From positions 20,971,225 to 21,035,224 of the forward strand of contig NC_034415.1 of the NCBI RefSeq assembly GCF_002078875.1: a DNA stretch of 64,000 bases, read 5' to 3'. Origin of the DNA: Numida meleagris (lineage: Eukaryota; Chordata; Aves; Galliformes; Numididae). How positions within the stretch are numbered: position 1 is the first letter of the stretch; each line of letters begins with the position of its first letter. A model generated the notes under the pieces. That model was not told where the DNA came from and ran no database searches. It was given only the letters and a program-made list of their open reading frames with translations. Below, one piece after another: positions 59,332-64,000 of the stretch. A program made the translations under genes and the position numbers.

Positions 59332-62300
59332 CTACAAGAAATAAGAAAAGAGAAGTGGTTTGGGCTTTCTTCCCTTATTTTTTTTTGTTTTGCTTTGTTT
59401 TTTAAAAAGAAACAAGGATAATAGAAAGTACTGGCAATCTCAAGAAAGAATGAAAAAGGAGAAAAAAATGATCAGCCTCAGACAATGCATACCTCAAGGT
59501 CAATTATTTAAAAGTCTCAGCACAAAACCAAGTTATCTGCCTACACTGCAATATATGTTCCAAGAGAGCACAGGAAGCCGCTCAAACAAGATGGAAAGTT
59601 ACTAACTCTACTACAAGCAAAGGCCAGCATATAATGTTTTCACAGAAAGGAACAGTCTCAGGGCTCCCTGCTTCAAGGAAGCCAAGTAATCCACTGTTGG
59701 TCTGCATAAAGTGCAAATTACTTCCCTTTGCATTGCGCTGAATAAGCATGAAAGATGTTCCTTTCTACCCCATTCCTAGCCACAAAGGACTGTGAGGGCA
59801 TGTGCGTGCAGCATACTTCTCTTTTCCCCCGTGCCTCCCTTTTGCTTTCAACATCGTATGAAAGGAAGTTTTGATGGTATCTGGTACATGCACATCCCAC
59901 TGCACAAGACTCAGACTCCTGCTAAAAGAAATGACCATCACCATCACCCTTGACTTTTCTGCATAATGACAGAGAAAATGCCATGGATTTAAACATAAGA
60001 AGAATTACTAAAAGCTCATTTTTCTACAATACAAGCTGAGCTTATAAGTAACAAAATGCAAACTGACTGTAACAATAAACATCTCCCACGAGAAAGCTCA
60101 GTACAGCTTAACCTGTATGCACCTCCGACTCCTCCCTGCATGCTCAAGATTTTTAGATTAGCCAATTGTCAACTTTATCATTTAGATTTTGGTCTCTGTG
60201 GACAAAAATGCATTGTCTGTTATTTCTACAATGTTCAGAAATCTCCACTTCGCAAGCAAGGGGTAGAAAGGCACAATTCCATTAAATGTGATGGGAATAC
60301 TGTGGAATATGAAGGAAAAGGCCCTTTTCCAGCCTCAAAACTTTCTGAATTTAAAACCAAAATGATGCAAGATACATGTAGTACTAGTTCAGCTAAGCTG
60401 CTTCTGAACAAATGAATGATCCTTACTGTTTTCTTGTCTAACAGCTGACTGGCAAATTATAAACAGCCAAGGAGAAATACCATAGGTAAGGTTCTTTGCA
60501 TAAGCTGAGCTGTGGAAATCTGTTTTTATAACCAAAAGAAGAAGCAGGACTCATACTTTAAAGACTATTGCCTGCTCTTACCTCAAATAATACCTTCTCC
60601 AAATGAAATATGCATTTTTTTTTAATTTGAGAGTGAAAACATAATTTCTCTTAATGAAGAGCAATAAGGCACAACGGGTGTTCAGAAAAAGGGGGAGAAG
60701 AGCTGTTTTAGATATGTTATCTACACAAACATTGCTCTGAATTTCACTTCATACAGCAACTGCATAGGAACTCTCCTGTATACGTGTTCACATATTAAGC
60801 TTCCTACAACTAAGAAATCTAGACCTCTCCAAAGCAGGAGTCTGTTTCTACTTCTGTGCATTCTGCAAGACTTATAGAGCACGGTGTTAATAGTTTCACT
60901 TAATCCAAGATAACACTTACAATTTGGAACTGGTATTTTCTCTTTTCTGAAACACGCTAATGGCACGAGGTTAATCCTGTATGCTGCAGTACTTTCATTC
61001 AACAAAAGCTGAGGTTAGACAAATATAAATAATGTTGTTTTCATCTGAATATCAATTCTTCCTTTGTAAAGGCATATCACTTTACTTCAAATTGGGCATT
61101 CATTGTAGTTGACTGAATTCTAAAATATAAACGCAATTAAGAATTCTGTTAAAATTAAATTTGTCGTCTCATCTTTACCAAACAGGAGAAATGTCTTTCA
61201 TCAAAATACTGGTAGAACCTTTTTCTGATAACGTGTTTGCTCAAAGGAAGTCTCAATGGAAACATATTCATAGCCTCAGTGAACCTACACTTTGAGCAGA
61301 AAAGACACACCGGCTCAAGTTACAGAGAGTAAGAGCTCAAGAATTCTTCAGCATCTTGGATTTCTACTAGGAAACAGACTAACATTTCTAACTTTAAATC
61401 AGAAATTAAAACAAAGCTCAATACCGTGATCACATGAAAAATTCAAGACAAAAATATATTTATAAAACCCACATCTTTAGAAGTTATTAGCCAGGAAAAG
61501 AGAAAGCAGATATACTGATAAAACAAAATGAATGAGTTTCCAGGCAACACATTGAAACCATTAAAAGATTGTGTCAAGAATCGCATTTTTCAGACCCTGG
61601 AAAACAGATTGATAGAGTAGACCTCTAGTGATCCAAATTCCTGGAAAATGTCATCTTTAACTGCTGTATCTAGAAATACTAAGCCTCCTGGTTAAGCCAA
61701 GTACTGCTACAAAATACTATAGGAAAGCTTTTTCACTGAAAGATAATATATGCAGCAGCTACCAGGAAATACAATTACCAAGTTTAACAGAAGATTCCAA
61801 TTTCTGAGATTGACCCACATGAGATTCCAAACTGTATGGATAGGAAGCTGACGTGCTGGCCCAGTACAGCTGAGATGATTCCTGCTGGCGAGACGCACTG
61901 TCTCCAGAGCCAAAATGTGCTCGTAGGTGAACTTCAGCAGAATGGCTCGTCAGCCAAGGGTTACACTTCCTATAAGCATTTCCAGTTGGAAGGAGCTTCA
62001 ATGAGTAAGTCATCCACAGCAGAGGTGACTATTTGCAGATATAAGGAAGTTTATTTTTCAAGACAGTACATCCAGCCTTATCAGAAAAGCTGAACCATTT
62101 CCAAAGTCAAAACCGGCAGCTGGAAAATTTTCCCCAGAGGCTGCAAATATAAGGGATGCTATTTGAGTCCACACTGCTAAGGACAGTGCAGAACATTTCC
62201 ACAATCTGCATCACCTGTCCTGCTAAATAAGAGGAGGAAGAAGTATTCTGGACGTTTCTGAGTCCATCAGGGCAGTTACCCAAAGTGCTTTTATTCAGTT

Positions 62301-64000
62301 CAGTCAGACTACAGGGGAGAAAATTCTAGACAGGATCGGGGATTAAGAACAGTAGTGCCCAATCTCTGCATCTTTGTTGGATTAAACAACAGTAATATTC
62401 AGATTAAACAGCCGTCGTGGACATCTAGATACTGGATACATACTTTCCATTGAAAGAACTCCACTAGAACGTGTCCCTGCTCTACAGATAAACCTAGGGC
62501 AGCTACAGACCGACATGCCCTCCGAAATCCACTGCTTGCTCATATGTAAGAGAATTCAGGAGACTGAGGATAACTTTAAAAATAAGAAGCAAACCAAACT
62601 CATCGATACAAAAATATCTCATACAAGCCCAGCAATACATAGAGAAATGAGTTCAAAAGACAGGTAGATGCTTATTTCATTGTACTGGCTATTGTTGGAG
62701 AGGGAAGAGCTTAAGTAAGAATACTAAGTCTGCCTTAGAACTTTTCCTGATGTTTTAGGCGCCATTCCAAAAATGTACTTGAAGTTTTCTACTCTTGCTT
62801 TTTGATTCAAGACAGAGGCAAAGCATTTCATCTATCCCTTCTGTAACATATTATACACAACACATCCTCTCTTCTGCTGCTTTGCATGCAGCGTTTATGA
62901 AATATTCCTTTTAGATAACTGCATTACATAGAGAAAAGTAGAAATATTTTTCCTTTCTGTTAAAGTACCGCTCGATACAAGAGAAATGATATTAAAAGAC
63001 AAAAGCCATCCTTCTACCTACTGGCTCAAAGTCAATCACAATTTCACAAAAAGGAAAGTTTGACAAGAGAAAAATGCACTATAAAATTGTATAGTCTTTC
63101 CAGGGTGCCAGATTTGTCTGAAAGTAGCTGAAAGAAAAATCTCCTTGAAAGTTCACAGAATAAGTAGCGTGCACATTATGTTTTGTGTGTGTATGCACAG
63201 AAAAGCAGATTTAATCAATGAGTCAATCTGCCTGCACGCTCTCTGCCAAACACAGCAATATCTCCAAGTGCTCCCATGAGAGTGCTTAAGACATAAGTTA
63301 AGGCTTTCTGCACACAGGAGGTTTTAAATGAAGTCCCTAAAGTACAGATTAAATAAAGAAGTATTTTTCATGAAAACGGTAGTGATATTAAAAACTGAAA
63401 TTCTATCTCAAAATTGAAGATGTACTAATTTAAGAGACAGCACAGGGGATGGATAATCTGTGTTAGCACACCACTTCTCAAAATAAGGAAAACACACCTG
63501 TAAGACATTACCAGAATGTAAAGGCATCAGTACCAGAATGAGAAGGCATCAGGTCTCAGAGCCTGGAGCCCTACAGCTCCCAGCCTAGGAGACAACAACA
63601 GCCTCCTCGAGCTCTTTCCAGCTCCATTTTCTTCTTTTGACTTAGGCAAAAACTCATGACTGCAGTGCGACATCAGCATTCAGAGAAGCATCGAAGTGCA
63701 CAAAAACACTTAGAAGCATACACCAGACCTGGTAGCAGATCTAACCCAAGCCTTGAAAAGCACTGCACTTAAATGGGACGCTAGCTAATAAGGGAGTGAA
63801 GAAATGTTCTAAACCTCTGGCTCCCTGAGTCCCAGCTATTAGTCTTACCATGTATCAGCCACCCCATATTAATGTGACTACAGTAAACATTACATGGCGC
63901 AAACCAGAACCCCAGCTCACCTTTCTACTCCTGCTCTTACCATCTGATTTGAGGTAAGATGTGATAAGCCAGGCTGCCAGAAGGCAGCAGCATCTCACAC
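59332..64000 (-). other. TESK2: TESK2 intron running past the right edge
   Basis: The acceptor TTGTAG|G at 59331 needs an upstream exon that ends in two bases completing a codon, expected to read HPNILR in this family. No minus-strand donor between 59332 and 64000 is preceded by such a sequence, so that exon lies outside the window. Apart from a 22-base tandem duplication, I recognise nothing in this AT-rich stretch. Confidence 0.6.
63509..63552 (+). repeat. 22-base tandem duplication
   Basis: Two adjacent copies (63509-63530 and 63531-63552), both starting TACCAGAATG and ending AAGGCATCAG, differ at only two of 22 positions. They lie within TESK2 intronic sequence. Confidence 0.8.

Noticed and set aside
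60560..60610. Minus-strand GAG|GTAAGAGC donor as a possible earlier TESK2 exon
   Set aside because: The bases before it do not encode the expected HPNILR end, and the phase does not fit the acceptor at 59331.
1..64000. CRISPR arrays, operons, prophages or other prokaryotic systems
   Set aside because: The window is vertebrate: spliced genes, CR1 retroposons and poly(A) signals. No spaced direct-repeat array or ribosome-binding-site-led gene cluster is present.
1..64000. Endogenous retrovirus or DNA transposon
   Set aside because: I found no long terminal repeats, retroviral gene-like frames or terminal inverted repeats; the only mobile elements I can support are three CR1 fragments.

Overview
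The window is nuclear DNA from a vertebrate, most likely a bird. Genes are split by GT-AG introns and have CpG-rich promoters and AATAAA/ATTAAA poly(A) signals. Fragments of the CR1 retroposon, typical of birds and reptiles, lie at about 2430-2534, 16030-16500 and 43262-43500. It also carries an intact selenoprotein Pb gene (SELENOP2), a paralogue that placental mammals have lost. The order HPDL, MUTYH, TOE1, TESK2 matches human 1p34.1; chicken chromosome 8 is the likely counterpart, but that placement is an inference.

Layout: (1) 1-2430 is GC-rich and has no gene I can support; it holds a CpG-rich left edge, a GAG microsatellite and the start of a CR1 3' end. (2) SELENOP2, minus strand, coding 4321-3198 in four coding exons, with an in-frame UGA (selenocysteine) at 4147-4145 and a form II SECIS element in the 3' UTR at about 2961-2914. 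(3) HPDL, plus strand, one intronless coding exon 6139-7302 behind a noncoding first exon. (4) MUTYH, minus strand, 15 coding exons from 12116 to 8469, converging tail to tail on HPDL. (5) TOE1, plus strand, seven coding exons from 12620 to 17324, sharing a head-to-head CpG promoter with MUTYH. (6) TESK2, minus strand, the eight 3'-most coding exons spread over 59331-22567 with a long 3' UTR; its 5' exons lie beyond the right edge. From about 17.4 kb on, the sequence turns AT-rich, with long introns and few genes.

The genes do not form one pathway. MUTYH repairs A:8-oxoguanine mispairs, TOE1 trims snRNA 3' ends, HPDL supplies 4-hydroxymandelate for the coenzyme Q head group, TESK2 is a cofilin kinase, and SELENOP2 encodes a secreted thioredoxin-fold selenoprotein. 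Exon joins were worked out by hand: every intron phase agrees across each join, giving 264 (SELENOP2), 387 (HPDL), 512 (MUTYH) and 531 (TOE1) residues, and a TESK2 fragment of about 555. The most notable item is SELENOP2, because a standard gene finder would cut it at the UGA.
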